Origin: Thermoplasmata archaeon | GTDB taxonomy: Archaea; Thermoplasmatota; Thermoplasmata; Thermoplasmatales; ARK-15 | Direction: 5' to 3' | Assembly (NCBI GenBank): GCA_023261755.1 | Contig: JAGDXS010000006.1 | Coordinates: 1-47,482 of the forward strand | DNA: 47,482 bases | Shown here: positions 1 to 8,830 of the stretch, piece after piece | How the letters are laid out: the number at the start of each line of letters is the position of its first letter | Numbering within the stretch: the stretch's first letter is position 1 | Notes under the pieces: generated by a model | What the model saw: only the letters and a program-made list of their open reading frames with translations | What the model was told of the DNA's origin: nothing | Database searches by the model: none | Position numbers and translations under genes: made by a program

Positions 1-199
1 ACAATGCAGGCGGCATTTCATAATTCTTTTCCTGAACAACTGTCCTTACAAGATGAAGAACAACCATGCTATCCTTTCCTGCTGACCAAACAACAAACGG
101 CCTCTTATACCTGGTCAGAGCATCGTTTATCACTATCTTTGCAATTTCAATCTTCGCATTTAATGATAATCCACCTTCAATTCTAGTTTCTGTTATCAT
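1..199 (-). CDS. PP-loop ATPase, PAPS reductase / CysD-like (N-terminal part, runs off the window)
   Basis: Only the first 66 codons lie in the window; the gene continues leftward past position 1. The reading begins MITETRIEGG and contains WSAGKDSMVVLHL at about residues 38-50, the SGGKDS-type PP-loop that binds ATP pyrophosphate in the PAPS reductase / ATP sulfurylase small-subunit superfamily. The preceding stretch (LNAKIEIAKIVINDAL) resembles the helix before the PP-loop in CysD/CysH proteins. It follows two glycosyltransferase genes on the same strand after a 25-nt gap. Membership of the superfamily is well supported. Whether the product reduces PAPS, adenylates sulfate or modifies another substrate cannot be told without the rest of the protein. 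Confidence 0.75.
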   Translation of the reverse strand, partial: MITETRIEGGLSLNAKIEIAKIVINDALTRYKRPFVVWSAGKDSMVVLHLVRTVVQEKNYEMPPAL

Positions 200-224
200 C
201 GACAATGAAAATTACATGCCTTAT

Positions 225-1439
225 TTAATCCTTTTTATAATTTAAATATATTTCATATATTTTTTCTGATAATTTTAATGATATATTCTTCCAATCATAA
301 TTTTCTTCAATGTATTTTCTCACATCTAGAACATTCTTCTTTAAATTTTCTATATTCTTAAAAGCAAATTCCATTCTTTCTGAAATAATTTTAGGGTCCA
401 ATTTAACATATTCTAATGCATTTTTCTCATTGAAATAATCAAAAATACCCTTCATTTCTTCGCTTAAAATTACGTATTCTCCAGATGCAAGTGCCTCTAT
501 AACAACAAGACCAAAATATTCATCATGCTTAATACCGTAAGTAGGAAAAACAAGGATATGGCATTCACGATATATTAAAGGCAATTCATCTTCTTTTACA
601 AACCCATAGAAATGGATGGATTCATCATTCTTTGATTCCTCTATTACATAATCTTCTAGTTCTCCGGTGCCAACAATATGCAATTCCGCATTTTCCTTAT
701 GATTGAATAGTTTCCATGCTTGAATTAATTCTTTAATGCCTTTGTATTCAACAAGCCTTCCTACGAATAGAAATTTTATTTTACCGCTAGAATTTTTTGA
801 TGGATAAAATATTGAAGTGTTTACACCACTATTAATTATAAAATCATCTTTTCTTTTAATGTTGCTTAAATTATATATTGCAATAGAAGTGTAATGCGTA
901 GCCTCTGTAATTTTTTTAAGCAATAGATTTTCAAATTTATTTATTATTCTCCTTTCAATTGGAAGATAATTATGTGTACCAAAAATAATGATAGGATATT
1001 TTTTCTTGAACAATTTGTTAATGAATAAATATATTAATTGATAATCTGATACTGCATATATTACATCACTTTCCATTAATCTTTTGTATGCATCTCTGTT
1101 AAAAATCCTTAAAAATGCGAACTTGATTAAAATTGAATAAATCAAAAATAGATCCTTGGAAATTTTTTTCTTTTGAACAGATAAACCCATTTTCTTATTT
1201 CTTAAAAGATTTGAAATAAATTCTGGATACCTGAATTTAATCGTTGTATCCAATGAATAATAAATTTTTAATTCATTATCTGATAATCTTTCCTTATCAA
1301 GGACATTGGTATCGAATATAAATGGTTCCACTTTTTCCCTGTCCAAATATTTAAAAAAATTCAAAAGTGTTTTTTCTGTACCTCCACCATATCTTATATC
1401 TGTCTCGCTTACCATTGAAAATTTTATCTTTTTTTGCAT
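225..1439 (-). CDS. Glycosyltransferase, GT4-like (GT-B fold)
   Basis: A 404-residue protein with a two-lobed GT-B layout. The N-terminal acceptor lobe starts with a short strand and a glycine-rich turn (RYGGGTEKT, about residues 16-24). The C-terminal nucleotide-sugar lobe has FVGRLVEYKG (about 225-234), typical of GT4 enzymes, and an E-x7-E-type segment, EYFGLVVIEALASGE. It probably transfers a sugar from a nucleotide donor on the cytoplasmic side of the membrane. The next glycosyltransferase lies only 16 nt upstream on the same strand, so the two are probably co-transcribed for one glycan. Thermoplasmatales carry abundant surface glycans, but the substrate is unknown. Confidence 0.85.
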   Translation of the reverse strand: MQKKIKFSMVSETDIRYGGGTEKTLLNFFKYLDREKVEPFIFDTNVLDKERLSDNELKIYYSLDTTIKFRYPEFISNLLRNKKMGLSVQKKKISKDLFLIYSILIKFAFLRIFNRDAYKRLMESDVIYAVSDYQLIYLFINKLFKKKYPIIIFGTHNYLPIERRIINKFENLLLKKITEATHYTSIAIYNLSNIKRKDDFIINSGVNTSIFYPSKNSSGKIKFLFVGRLVEYKGIKELIQAWKLFNHKENAELHIVGTGELEDYVIEESKNDESIHFYGFVKEDELPLIYRECHILVFPTYGIKHDEYFGLVVIEALASGEYVILSEEMKGIFDYFNEKNALEYVKLDPKIISERMEFAFKNIENLKKNVLDVRKYIEENYDWKNISLKLSEKIYEIYLNYKKD

Positions 1440-1455
1440 GTAAAATTAAAATTAC

Positions 1456-2568
1456 TTAACTCTTATTAAAATTATCCTTTTTTAATTTCTTTATGATAAT
1501 ATCCATAGCATTTCTATTTTCCCTTATATAAAGATTTTTTGCATAATTATAAGCTTCCCTTGACGCATTTTCAACAACTTTTCTTTTTGTTGATAATTCT
1601 AGGATCCTCTTCTCAAAATTTTCAATTTCCTCGATGAAAACAAAATTTTTAATTTCATTTTCATCAAATCCTCTTGCTCCTATTTTCGTGGAAACAACAG
1701 GAAGCCCATGGGATAAATAATCAAACATTTTTACATTTCTTCCAGATCCTATTGTAACGGGATTTAATGCCAAGAATGAATTATTTAAAATTTCATCCTT
1801 TTTATTTTCATTTACCATTCCATGGTATATTATATTTTTCAATTTCCTTTTTCCAGGATATTTGTTTATGTTCCCTATTATATGAAAATTAAAATCAACC
1901 AATTTCTCTGCCATATACTCAATTTTTTTTAATGCAATAATATTTGGTTCGTATAATGATCCTATGAAAACAAGATCTTTAGATAATGATCCTCTCCATT
2001 CATATTCCTTTATAGGTAGAACATGGGGAATTAAATATATTTTATCATAAATGTTATATAATTTCATTAGATTTTCATAATCCTCTTTTGTTACGGTAAA
2101 AATAACATCCGCTCTTTTAGCGAGTTCTCCCTCAATACTTTTAACATATTCTTCGTAAATATTATTTTTTCTTAACAAATATTCAATATTATGTGCATCA
2201 TAAACAACAAACTTGTTTTTTAAATCATCTTTAAATAAAGGATATAACCAAGGGCCTTCGAAAACTATAATGTCACTTACATTTATTAGCTCCCTTGATC
2301 TTTTAATGAATTTTTTCCTTAAAAATTTTTTTTGTGAAATAAAAATTTCAAATGATCTATTTCCCTTAATTACAGATAATGCCGTAAGGATCAATGATCT
2401 ATATTGCTCAATATATCCTATTTTTTTATCTCTAATAAAAAAGCCACCAACAGAAAGAATCTTTCTATCTTGATCATTAAATATTTGATGAACTCGCATT
2501 GAATACGCGCTAGAATATGGAGGATATATCCTTCCATGTGAAAGCTGAATTATTTTTAAATCATTCAT
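1456..2568 (-). CDS. Glycosyltransferase, GT4-like
   Basis: A 370-residue GT-B type glycosyltransferase and the first gene of the leftward set of three. The nucleotide-sugar-binding half contains FIGSLYEPN (about residues 202-210) and the segment around SGRNVKMFDYLSHGLPVV, where GT4 enzymes hold the donor ribose and diphosphate. Sequence similarity to the following glycosyltransferase is low, so it probably adds a different sugar. The start is ATG at 2568. It is divergent from the thioesterase gene with an 85-nt shared AT-rich upstream region. Donor and acceptor cannot be told from sequence alone. Confidence 0.82.
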   Translation of the reverse strand: MNDLKIIQLSHGRIYPPYSSAYSMRVHQIFNDQDRKILSVGGFFIRDKKIGYIEQYRSLILTALSVIKGNRSFEIFISQKKFLRKKFIKRSRELINVSDIIVFEGPWLYPLFKDDLKNKFVVYDAHNIEYLLRKNNIYEEYVKSIEGELAKRADVIFTVTKEDYENLMKLYNIYDKIYLIPHVLPIKEYEWRGSLSKDLVFIGSLYEPNIIALKKIEYMAEKLVDFNFHIIGNINKYPGKRKLKNIIYHGMVNENKKDEILNNSFLALNPVTIGSGRNVKMFDYLSHGLPVVSTKIGARGFDENEIKNFVFIEEIENFEKRILELSTKRKVVENASREAYNYAKNLYIRENRNAMDIIIKKLKKDNFNKS

Positions 2569-2622
2569 TCATTTTAGTAAAATTGAATTTTTACTTAATC
2601 TTTTTTCATATAAAAGAGAAAT

Positions 2623-2633
2623 TTTATTATATA
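2623..2633 (+). promoter_or_regulatory. TATA box for the acyl-CoA thioesterase, decides a leaderless start
   Basis: The A/T run TTTATTATATA is centred about 26 nt upstream of the ATG at 2654, the expected TATA-to-start distance for a leaderless archaeal transcript. An in-frame ATG at 2633 would lie inside the TATA box, so 2654 is the better start. Confidence 0.55.
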
Positions 2634-2653
2634 TGATTTTAAATTTCTATACA

Positions 2654-3133
2654 ATGGATGAAGAGAAAGCAGTGGATGAATCCATGGTAAATACGGTATT
2701 TTCTGTCCTTCCAGAAGATACAAACATTTATGGTAACCTTTTTGGTGGAAAGCTTGTGGAATGGATAGACAGAACAGCTGGAATAGTTGCGGTAAGGCAT
2801 TCAAGAAAAAATGTTGTTACTGCAAACATAGACAATTTAAGTTTTCTTGAACCAATTAAATTAGGGGATATTGTGATTCTAAGAGCATGGATAAATTATG
2901 TTGGAACTACATCTATGGAAATTCAGGTAGATGTATATAATGAAAGGAGCTCAGATGGATCTAAAGTCCTCGCATGTAGGGCCTATCTAACATACGTTGC
3001 AATAGATGAAAATGGAAAGCCAACACCTGTGCCTAAATTAAAAATTAAAAATGATGATGAAAGAAAAAGATTTGAACAGGCAAGGGAAAGAAAAGAACAG
3101 AGATTGAAAATGAAAGAAATGGTTAAGTCTTGA
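2654..3133 (+). CDS. Acyl-CoA thioesterase, hotdog fold (Acot/YciA-type)
   Basis: A 159-residue single-hotdog protein starting MDEEKAVDES. It shows the acyl-CoA hydrolase pattern around NIYGNLFGGKLVEWIDR (about residues 24-40), where Asn/Gly/Gly line the active site, then VVTANIDNLSFLEPIKLGD, typical of the YciA/BACH/Acot branch that hydrolyses medium- to long-chain acyl-CoA. The basic C-terminal tail (from about 135) looks flexible. The start was moved 21 nt inside the longest frame because of the TATA box. Its 3' end overlaps the convergent flavodiiron gene by 11 nt. It is one of three different hotdog thioesterases in the window, in keeping with active acyl-CoA metabolism. Confidence 0.85.
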   Translation: MDEEKAVDESMVNTVFSVLPEDTNIYGNLFGGKLVEWIDRTAGIVAVRHSRKNVVTANIDNLSFLEPIKLGDIVILRAWINYVGTTSMEIQVDVYNERSSDGSKVLACRAYLTYVAIDENGKPTPVPKLKIKNDDERKRFEQARERKEQRLKMKEMVKS

Positions 3134-4295
3134 TTATTGATGCAAGTTTTTTGCCTATCTCCCTTGCTTTTGCGTAGTCCTCTTCCGTTGGGATCATCTG
3201 CGCCCTGAAATATGGTTCAGGGACTTTTAATTTTAGATCCTTCAATCTGTTCTCTATCAATTTGGCTCCTTCTCCTGACCAGGCATACGTTCCGAAAGCA
3301 AAACCAATCTTATTCTTTAAGTTTAATGTAGAAAGGCTTGATAATAAGTCCCAGACAGGTTTTATTGCATCTCCATTTATTGTTGCGGATCCCACTATTA
3401 AAGCATCTGAATTTTCTATTATGTCAAGAACTGAATATATTGAAGTACCGACTAGATCAAATATTTCTGTCTTGATGCCTTCACTTGAAAGACCTTCGGC
3501 TATAGCCTGGCCTAGCTTTCCAGTGCTTCCATAGGGTGATGCGTAGAAAATAACTGCACTTTTTTCATTCTTCTGTTTTGGTGTAGACCATTCCCTATAT
3601 TTATTAATATAATACCAAGGATCCTTTCTCAATATGGGTCCATGGCTCGGTGCAATTATTTCTATTTCCTTGTTCTCTATTTTTCTAATTGCCTGCAGTG
3701 CATAATCCTTAAAAGGCCTCATTATTGTCAAAAAGTAGTGCTCGAACGCAAAAGAAAAATCAAGAGTTTCATCATTAAACAATTTTTCATCACAGTAATG
3801 GCATCCAAGGAAATCGCATGGGAATAGTATCTTATCTTCTGGAAGGTAAGTGATCATGGTATCTGGCCAGTGAAGGAAAGGCGCAGAAATGAACTCGAGT
3901 GTTTTATTGCCCAAAGAAATTTTATCATTATCTCCAACTAGTATGGGATTCACATCCTTGTGCAATATCTCCTTTAAAAACATGGATGCATTTTTTGAAG
4001 CCACTACCTTGGCGTTTGTTTTTTCAAGAAGATATGAAAGTGCACCGGAATGATCAGGCTCCGTATGATTTATTATCACATAATCTATTCTTTCTATTGG
4101 AACAATTTCTTCTATATTTTTAAAGAATTCATCCTTGAACTGTTCCTTAACTGTGTCTATCAATGCAATTTTTTCATTTCCTACTATTAAATAGCTGTTG
4201 TAGGTAGTGCCGTATTCGGCTTGCATTATGACATCAAATATTCTCAATTTTGGATCCTTCGCTCCTACCCAATATATACCATCCTTTATTTTCAT
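3123..4295 (-). CDS. fprA: Flavodiiron protein (A-type flavoprotein), O2 or NO reductase
   Basis: A 390-residue protein with the two classic modules. Residues 1-245 form a metallo-beta-lactamase-like diiron domain with H77-x-E79-x-D81-H82, H142, D161 and a later His in SHGP, the full set of diiron ligands in this family. Residues about 247-390 form a flavodoxin domain with the FMN phosphate loop ASPYGSTGK. It reduces O2 to water, or NO to N2O, in the cytoplasm with electrons usually delivered by rubredoxin; a rubredoxin gene lies about 3.4 kb upstream on the same strand. It is the last gene of the leftward series, 2 nt after endonuclease IV. Whether O2 or NO is the true substrate cannot be decided here. 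Confidence 0.93.
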   Translation of the reverse strand: MKIKDGIYWVGAKDPKLRIFDVIMQAEYGTTYNSYLIVGNEKIALIDTVKEQFKDEFFKNIEEIVPIERIDYVIINHTEPDHSGALSYLLEKTNAKVVASKNASMFLKEILHKDVNPILVGDNDKISLGNKTLEFISAPFLHWPDTMITYLPEDKILFPCDFLGCHYCDEKLFNDETLDFSFAFEHYFLTIMRPFKDYALQAIRKIENKEIEIIAPSHGPILRKDPWYYINKYREWSTPKQKNEKSAVIFYASPYGSTGKLGQAIAEGLSSEGIKTEIFDLVGTSIYSVLDIIENSDALIVGSATINGDAIKPVWDLLSSLSTLNLKNKIGFAFGTYAWSGEGAKLIENRLKDLKLKVPEPYFRAQMIPTEEDYAKAREIGKKLASIIKT

Positions 4296-4297
4296 TT

Positions 4298-5149
4298 TTA
4301 ACCACCACCTAATATTTCTTTTATCATTTTTAAGTCTTCTCCATAAAGTGCCTCTCCCCCAGGTGTTTCAAGAATTAATGGAATATCCTTAAATCTGAAA
4401 TCATTTAAAATATTCCTGAATCCCTCTTTTCCTATGTATCCGCGACCAATTTGAGCATGCCTATCCACCCTAGAACCAAGAGACTTTTCAGAATCATTCA
4501 AATGCACTACTTTTAAATTCTCAAATCCAATCATTTTTTCAAATTCTTCCATTGTTTTCTCATACCCCTCTTTGCTTCTTAATTCGTAACCTGCGGCAAA
4601 TATATGGCATGTATCCATGCATACTTTTACTTTAGATTTATCTGAAACATTGTCTAGCATGTATGCTATATGATCAAATTTATATCCAAGATTGGTTCCC
4701 TGCCCAGCAGTTGTTTCAATTGCTATTCTTGCATTTATATTTTCCATTTTATCTATGATACTGTTGAGGCCATCCACTATTCTTTTGAGGCCCTCCTTTT
4801 CACCTTTGCCCATATGTGCACCTGGATGGAATACCAAATATGGTATGTTGAGAATATCGCATCTTTGAAGTTCATGTAACATGGAATCTATAGATTTTTT
4901 AAATTTTTCATCGTCTGGGGCGGCTAAATTTACCAAATAAGACGCATGTGCAACTGTTATCTTTATGTCATATTTTTTCATATTTTCCATGTATCCATGA
5001 ACATCCTCCATGTTCAATGGTTTTGCAATCCACTGTCTCTGGTTCTTTGTGAATACTTGCATAGCGTCTAGGCCAATGTCTCTAGCCCTTGCAGGCGCAT
5101 CCCTGAATCCACCCCCAATTGACATGTGACCTCCAATTATCATATTCAC
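4298..5149 (-). CDS. nfo: Endonuclease IV (apurinic/apyrimidinic endonuclease)
   Basis: A 283-residue TIM-barrel AP endonuclease. Zn-ligand motifs of the Nfo family are present: GGHMSIGGG near the N-terminus, VFHPGAHMG, CMDTCHIFAAGY, VVHLNDS with DRHAQIGRG, and LILETPGG at the end. It cuts 5' of abasic sites and of some oxidised bases. The start used is GTG at 5149, overlapping the previous stop as GTGA, with GAGGAG five nt upstream; an ATG at 5143 is a close alternative. Its place directly after the oxidoreductase genes and before the flavodiiron gene suggests that repair of oxidative DNA damage is expressed together with O2 removal. Confidence 0.95.
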   Translation of the reverse strand: MNMIIGGHMSIGGGFRDAPARARDIGLDAMQVFTKNQRQWIAKPLNMEDVHGYMENMKKYDIKITVAHASYLVNLAAPDDEKFKKSIDSMLHELQRCDILNIPYLVFHPGAHMGKGEKEGLKRIVDGLNSIIDKMENINARIAIETTAGQGTNLGYKFDHIAYMLDNVSDKSKVKVCMDTCHIFAAGYELRSKEGYEKTMEEFEKMIGFENLKVVHLNDSEKSLGSRVDRHAQIGRGYIGKEGFRNILNDFRFKDIPLILETPGGEALYGEDLKMIKEILGGG

Positions 5150-5991
5150 AGGAACTCCTCATATATATTCTCTATAGATTTATCCACTTCAATATTCTGG
5201 AATGGGTTAGCTACAAATTTCCTAGGCAATTTTTCCTCATATATTTTTTCCTCTTTTTTGTATATCAAACCTAATGCAAGATGGTCTTCATCTGAAAGTA
5301 TCTGAAATGCTTTTGCTTTATTAGAAGGATCATGGTCCTTGAGCTGATATGAGTGCGCCTTGTACCAATCGTATGTGTTAATTTTATTCCAAGTTACGCA
5401 TGGGCTAAGTACATCTATTAAGGCAAATCCTTTGTGCCTTATTCCATCTTCAATAAGCTTTGAAAGCTGCACTATATCGCCAGAAAAGCCTCTGGCAATA
5501 TATGTGGCACCTGCGGAAAATGCAAGCAAAGGACCGTTAACTGGTTTTTCTGGTGATCCATATGGTGTTGTTATAGTTACAAAACCTTCCTCGCTCGTAG
5601 GTGAAACCTGCCCCTTTGTAAGGCCATATATTTGATTATCCATTACAATGTATGCTATGTCCAAATTCCTTCTGGCTAAATGAACAAAATGCTCTGTCCC
5701 GATTGCATATGCATCACCGTCGCCGCCAGCCACGATAACTTCAAGATCAGGATTTGCTAATTTAATACCTTCGGCCACAGCTGCTGCCCTTCCGTGGAGA
5801 GTATGAATGCCATAAGAATAAAAATAGCTATTGATCTTGCTTGAGCACCCTATACCAGTGACAACAACTGTCCTGGATGGATCCAGTTCAAGATTTGCAG
5901 CAGCCCTTTTTAATGCTGTAAGAACTCCATAATCACCACATCCAGGGCACCAGGTTGGTGTTTCTTTATCATACAATTTAACATCAATCAT
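5146..5991 (-). CDS. 2-oxoacid:ferredoxin oxidoreductase, beta subunit
   Basis: A 281-residue thiamine-diphosphate subunit. It has the four cysteines of the [4Fe-4S] cluster (C15 and C18 in WCPGCGDYG, C49 in GIGCSSK, C198 in SPCVTWN) and the TPP/Mg motif GDGDAYAIG at 90-98 followed by N119. It decarboxylates a 2-oxoacid with CoA and reduces ferredoxin. The alpha gene precedes it with a 4-nt ATGA overlap. The arrangement is the two-subunit form known from Sulfolobus-type enzymes, which often take pyruvate, 2-oxoglutarate and other 2-oxoacids. Substrate range cannot be assigned from the motifs alone. Confidence 0.93.
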   Translation of the reverse strand: MIDVKLYDKETPTWCPGCGDYGVLTALKRAAANLELDPSRTVVVTGIGCSSKINSYFYSYGIHTLHGRAAAVAEGIKLANPDLEVIVAGGDGDAYAIGTEHFVHLARRNLDIAYIVMDNQIYGLTKGQVSPTSEEGFVTITTPYGSPEKPVNGPLLAFSAGATYIARGFSGDIVQLSKLIEDGIRHKGFALIDVLSPCVTWNKINTYDWYKAHSYQLKDHDPSNKAKAFQILSDEDHLALGLIYKKEEKIYEEKLPRKFVANPFQNIEVDKSIENIYEEFL

Positions 5992-7712
5992 TTACCTAGC
6001 ACCTCCAGTATTTTTGATGATATCATTTTAGGCTTGAATGACCTACCATCATATTTCCTTATGGCATAAGTTTTATCAAAACCCGTGTACAATCTGACAA
6101 GATTTTCCAGCTGTCCAGTGTAGTTTTGTTCAACAAAGAATGCCAAGTCAACATTTTTTAAATGATCCTTTACATCATCCAGGAATGGGCTAAGAGTTCT
6201 TATTCTGATATATTTTACATTCACATTTCTTTCATTTAGCTGTTCTATTGCTTCCATAATTGGCCCTTGTGTGGATCCCAGACCAACAATTGCAATATTT
6301 CCTTCTCCCTGAACTATTGAAGGGAATAAATCCTTCTTCATGAAATCCATTCTCTTCATCCTCTTTTCCATCATTTTATTTCTATTTGGTATTTTTTCAG
6401 TTATATGTCCGTACTCATCGTGTTCATCTCCAGTTTCGAGATGAATGCCATTCTTCACACCTGGAATTGGCCTTGGAGAAATACCATCTTCAGTAAATTC
6501 ATACCTTTTGAATTCTCTATCCTGGGATTCAATTTTTAACATAATTTTTCCCCTTTCTATTTTAAGGCCATCAAGCTTGAATTTTTTTACTACCTGTTTA
6601 TTCCAGGAGATTAATTCATCGCTTAATATTATCACTGGAACCTGGTACTTTTCAGCTAGGTTGAAAGCATGGAATGAAAAATAGAATGCTTCTTCAACAT
6701 TCCCAGGTGCAATAACTATCCTTGGCTTTTCTCCATGACCACCATAAATAGCGTGAAACAGGTCTGACTGTTCAGTTTTTGTTGCCATGCCTGTGCTTGG
6801 CCCAGATCTCATAGCATCAAGCACAACAACAGGTTGTTCTATCATGCTTGCAAGACCCAGGGCCTCAGTCTTAAGATCAAAACCTGGGCCTGATGTGACT
6901 GCCATAGATCTCATGCCTGCATAACCTGCGCCTATTGCCATATTTATTGCAGCTATTTCTGATTCTGCTTGAATTGCAATGCCTCCCCTCTCAGGTAAAT
7001 GCTTTGATAAAAATTCCAGAACATCGCTTGCTGGTGTGATAGGATATGCAGCAATAAATTTACATCCTGCAGCCATGGCACCAAGTCCTATTGCCTCATT
7101 TCCCATCAAAAGTAAGGTGTCTTCCCTTACACCTAAATTTTCTATTTTATAATTTTCCATTTTCTGAAAATTCTTTGCATGTTCAAGACCAACTTCAAAT
7201 GCTTTTATATTCTCCTCTATTATTTTTTCACTTTTATTCTTATAGGAATCATGAATCGTTTCCCTCATCAATGATTCATTAAAATTAAAAAGATACGCAA
7301 GAACACCAAGAGCCATAGTATTTTTTATTAATTCAAGTCCTATTTTATCCTTAGCTATGTTTGCAAGAGGCATTTTATACATTCTTATATCTTTTCTTTC
7401 TATGTCCATGTCTTTTCTGCTATTATCATAAATTAAAAGACCACCAGATTCTATTTCATCCAGATGTAAAGAAATTGAATCTTCATCAAAGGCTAATAAA
7501 ACATCAATATTATCACCTATTGAGAAAATCTCCTTTTGAGCCCCCCTTATTGCATAACTTGTATGACCACCTCTTATCCTAGACGGAAAGTCCTTGTCTG
7601 TTGCGACAAAGAATCCATTTCTTCTGAAAAATTTTGATAGAAGCTCTCCAGTAGCTAATGAACCATCACCTGCCTGGCCGCCAATTCTAACCGCTAAATC
7701 GTTCCTTTTCAT
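5988..7712 (-). CDS. 2-oxoacid:ferredoxin oxidoreductase, fused gamma-alpha subunit
   Basis: A 574-residue protein. Residues 1 to about 185 are the gamma domain (RIGGQAGDGSLATG near the N-terminus, RIRGGHTSYAIR at about 43-54). The rest is the alpha (pyrimidine-binding) domain, with AAYPITPASDVLEF, the YPITP motif that contacts CoA and the 2-oxoacid in archaeal two-subunit enzymes. It pairs with the beta subunit encoded next with a 4-nt overlap. The rubredoxin gene ends 2 nt before its start, so ferredoxin-dependent oxidation and O2 defence share one transcript or closely adjoining ones. A role in oxidising branched 2-oxoacids for the mutase pathway further along is possible but inferred. Confidence 0.93.
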   Translation of the reverse strand: MKRNDLAVRIGGQAGDGSLATGELLSKFFRRNGFFVATDKDFPSRIRGGHTSYAIRGAQKEIFSIGDNIDVLLAFDEDSISLHLDEIESGGLLIYDNSRKDMDIERKDIRMYKMPLANIAKDKIGLELIKNTMALGVLAYLFNFNESLMRETIHDSYKNKSEKIIEENIKAFEVGLEHAKNFQKMENYKIENLGVREDTLLLMGNEAIGLGAMAAGCKFIAAYPITPASDVLEFLSKHLPERGGIAIQAESEIAAINMAIGAGYAGMRSMAVTSGPGFDLKTEALGLASMIEQPVVVLDAMRSGPSTGMATKTEQSDLFHAIYGGHGEKPRIVIAPGNVEEAFYFSFHAFNLAEKYQVPVIILSDELISWNKQVVKKFKLDGLKIERGKIMLKIESQDREFKRYEFTEDGISPRPIPGVKNGIHLETGDEHDEYGHITEKIPNRNKMMEKRMKRMDFMKKDLFPSIVQGEGNIAIVGLGSTQGPIMEAIEQLNERNVNVKYIRIRTLSPFLDDVKDHLKNVDLAFFVEQNYTGQLENLVRLYTGFDKTYAIRKYDGRSFKPKMISSKILEVLGK

Positions 7713-7714
7713 TT

Positions 7715-7876
7715 TTACACCCTCTCAAACATGTCTTTTGATGCTCCACATACAGGACAGGTCCAGTCCTCAGGCAGATCCTCAAATTCTGTTCCAGGTG
7801 GTATATTCCTCGTTGAATCACCCTGGTCAGGATCATAAATGTATCCGCAAACAGTGCATTGATACTTATTACTCAT
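7715..7876 (-). CDS. Rubredoxin (53 residues)
   Basis: A small frame that is easily missed. It translates as [20 protein letters not shown] and continues to ERV. The iron site is complete: C7-x2-C10-G-Y and C40-x2-C43-G-A, with the conserved YIYDP and the PPGT-FEDLP-DW-CPVC layout of classic rubredoxins. It is a one-electron carrier in the cytoplasm, the usual donor for flavodiiron proteins, superoxide reductase and rubrerythrin, all of which are encoded nearby. The start ATG at 7876 overlaps the peroxiredoxin stop by 4 nt (ATGA), and the stop lies 2 nt before the oxidoreductase alpha subunit, so it is embedded in the operon. Length and motifs leave little doubt. Confidence 0.96.
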   Translation of the reverse strand: MSNKYQCTVCGYIYDPDQGDSTRNIPPGTEFEDLPEDWTCPVCGASKDMFERV

Positions 7877-8292
7877 TTTTTCACCTCCATAATTGCATTT
7901 ATAACTTCTTCAGCGTGATTATCAACCTTTACCCTTCCCCATACTTTCCTAACTTTTCTTTCAGGATCTATAATGAATGTTGTTCTCTTGGCTTTTCCCA
8001 TATTTTCTACGCCGAACCTTTTTATCAATTCTCTATTTGAATCACTCACTAAATTAAATGGTAAATTATACTTTTCCTTGAACTTTTTGTGTGATTCTTC
8101 TGCATCCACGCTAACTCCAATTAGTTCAAAGCCATTTTTCCTTATTGCATCATATTTATCCCTGAAATTGCAAGCCTCTTTAGTGCATCCTGATGTAAAA
8201 TCCTTTGGATAGAAATACAAAACTATCCATTTTCCCTTGTATTCTGGCAAAATTTCATCTAAAAAAGATACATCATCATTTTCTTTTAACAT
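7873..8292 (-). CDS. Peroxiredoxin, Bcp/PrxQ type
   Basis: A 139-residue thiol peroxidase starting [10 protein letters not shown]. The peroxidatic cysteine lies in [14 protein letters not shown] (about residues 32-45). The second Cys five residues later is the usual PrxQ/Bcp resolving cysteine, giving an atypical 2-Cys enzyme. It reduces H2O2 and organic peroxides using thioredoxin-like donors. The longest frame begins with a TTG at 8307, but ATG at 8292 forms a TAATG overlap with the stop of the nitroreductase and matches the family length, so it is preferred. Rubredoxin follows with a 4-nt overlap. Confidence 0.92.
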   Translation of the reverse strand: MLKENDDVSFLDEILPEYKGKWIVLYFYPKDFTSGCTKEACNFRDKYDAIRKNGFELIGVSVDAEESHKKFKEKYNLPFNLVSDSNRELIKRFGVENMGKAKRTTFIIDPERKVRKVWGRVKVDNHAEEVINAIMEVKK

Positions 8293-8828
8293 TACCAACC
8301 ACCCCAATGAACTATTTCATTCATATTTTTTCTTACCCTTGGAAATAATTCCTTTTCTCTAGTAAAGGAATCAACATTTTCAAGATTTTCCTCATAGCCA
8401 ATTATAACAAGAACAATTACCCTCAAATCATCAGGAATAGATAAATTCCTCTTAACTATTTCTTCATTAAAACCCAATATTGAATGCGCAACCAATCCTT
8501 GATGATAACTCTCCAAAAGAATATTCTCTACAGCAAGACCTGAATCGAATAAATAATATTCTCTTCCATTACTTATACAATCAGAATCCTTCTTTGCAGC
8601 AATAGCTATGATCAAGTAAGCATTCTTTGCCCAGTAATTTCCTTTATTTAGTGCATCGTGAACCTTTTCTGTTTCCTTATCCTTAAGAACTATGAAATTC
8701 CAGGGCTGGTTATTGAAACACGATGGCGCCCATCTACCGGCTTCCAATATCTCTTTAATTTTGTATTCTTCAATGGGCTTGCTTGAAAATGTCCTGGCGC
8801 TTCTTCTTATTTCAATTTCCTTTAACAT
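8292..8828 (-). CDS. Nitroreductase-family flavoprotein
   Basis: A 178-residue FMN-dependent oxidoreductase of the nitroreductase superfamily. MLKEIEIRRSARTFSSKPI at the N-terminus carries the RRSxRxF FMN-phosphate-binding pattern. AGRWAPSCFNNQPWNFIVL (about residues 31-49) is the family signature, and the tail has the HWGGW ending common in archaeal and clostridial members. The true substrate is unknown; members reduce quinones, nitro compounds or flavins with NAD(P)H. The start is ATG at 8828, two nt after the ferritin-like stop, rather than the upstream TTG. Its place between peroxiredoxin and ferritin-like genes suggests a reductase role in stress metabolism. Confidence 0.88.
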   Translation of the reverse strand: MLKEIEIRRSARTFSSKPIEEYKIKEILEAGRWAPSCFNNQPWNFIVLKDKETEKVHDALNKGNYWAKNAYLIIAIAAKKDSDCISNGREYYLFDSGLAVENILLESYHQGLVAHSILGFNEEIVKRNLSIPDDLRVIVLVIIGYEENLENVDSFTREKELFPRVRKNMNEIVHWGGW

Positions 8829-8830
8829 GA

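Noticed and set aside
4-186. Plus-strand 60-codon frame at the left edge
   Set aside because: It is the antisense of the PP-loop ATPase gene, whose minus-strand translation shows a clear SAGKDS motif.
7594-8040. Plus-strand 148-codon frame
   Set aside because: It crosses the rubredoxin, oxidoreductase alpha and peroxiredoxin genes on the opposite strand, all with family motifs, and itself resembles nothing.
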